NCBI GenBank assembly: GCA_026391515.1
Contig: JAPLEC010000119.1
Span: 1 to 22,872 of the forward strand
From: Bacteroidia bacterium
GTDB taxonomy: Bacteria; Bacteroidota; Bacteroidia; Bacteroidales; VadinHA17
Length of the DNA stretch: 22,872 nt
Direction of reading: 5' to 3'
Numbering within the stretch: position 1 is the first letter of the stretch; every line of letters starts with the position of its first letter. Below are positions 22,872-22,872 of the stretch, one piece after another. A model generated the notes under the pieces. It had not been told where the DNA came from. It worked only from the letters and a program-made list of their open reading frames with translations, and did no database searches. The position numbers and the translations under genes are program-made.

Positions 22872-22872
22872 G

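Overview
The window looks like a chromosome segment from a Bacteroidota (Bacteroidetes) bacterium. The DNA is AT-rich. At least six intergenic regions carry a Bacteroidetes-type promoter (TTTG/TTG, about 20 nt, TAnnTTTG), and most starts lack a clear Shine-Dalgarno sequence. Phylum-typical families are present: a TonB-dependent receptor (TBDR) paired with a DUF4249 lipoprotein, a regulator-propeller (Reg_prop) repeat protein, a FISUMP-domain remnant and many small secreted proteins. No species can be named from this sequence alone.

Region 1 (1-5400) is an accessory stretch. It holds the 5' part of a membrane TPR gene cut by the window edge, a small secreted protein, a two-helix membrane protein, a lipoprotein, a decayed ankyrin pseudogene, an FKBP-type prolyl isomerase and a FISUMP fragment. 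Region 2 (5400-8300) holds a secreted protein with 14 beta-propeller repeats and a 29-residue lysine-rich protein with its own promoter and terminator. Region 3 (8300-12600) holds a zinc-ribbon protein, a 735-residue TPR/ankyrin membrane protein that is a paralogue of the gene at the left edge, a two-helix membrane protein and a charged helical protein. This left half is rich in duplication: three related TPR/ankyrin loci, a copied gene-plus-promoter segment, three copies of a 67-88 bp palindromic element, and a set of near-identical promoters.

Region 4 (12600-21000) is more conserved. It holds a YpfJ-type zinc metallopeptidase and, divergent from it, a Cu+-exporting P-type ATPase with operator-like dyads at its promoter. 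A two-gene outer-membrane uptake unit follows (TBDR plus DUF4249 lipoprotein), whose receptor gene is split by a frameshift, and then a Gfo/Idh/MocA oxidoreductase. Region 5 (21000-22872) is an apparent minus-strand operon: the 3' part of a type I restriction-modification methylase gene (hsdM), a UPF0158 protein and an overlapping DUF6398-like protein. No rRNA, tRNA, CRISPR array or insertion sequence was recognised.

The best candidates for something undescribed are the TPR/ankyrin membrane family with its shared promoter, the 14-blade propeller with a lipocalin-like tail, the dispersed double-hairpin element, and the hsdM-UPF0158-DUF6398 arrangement.
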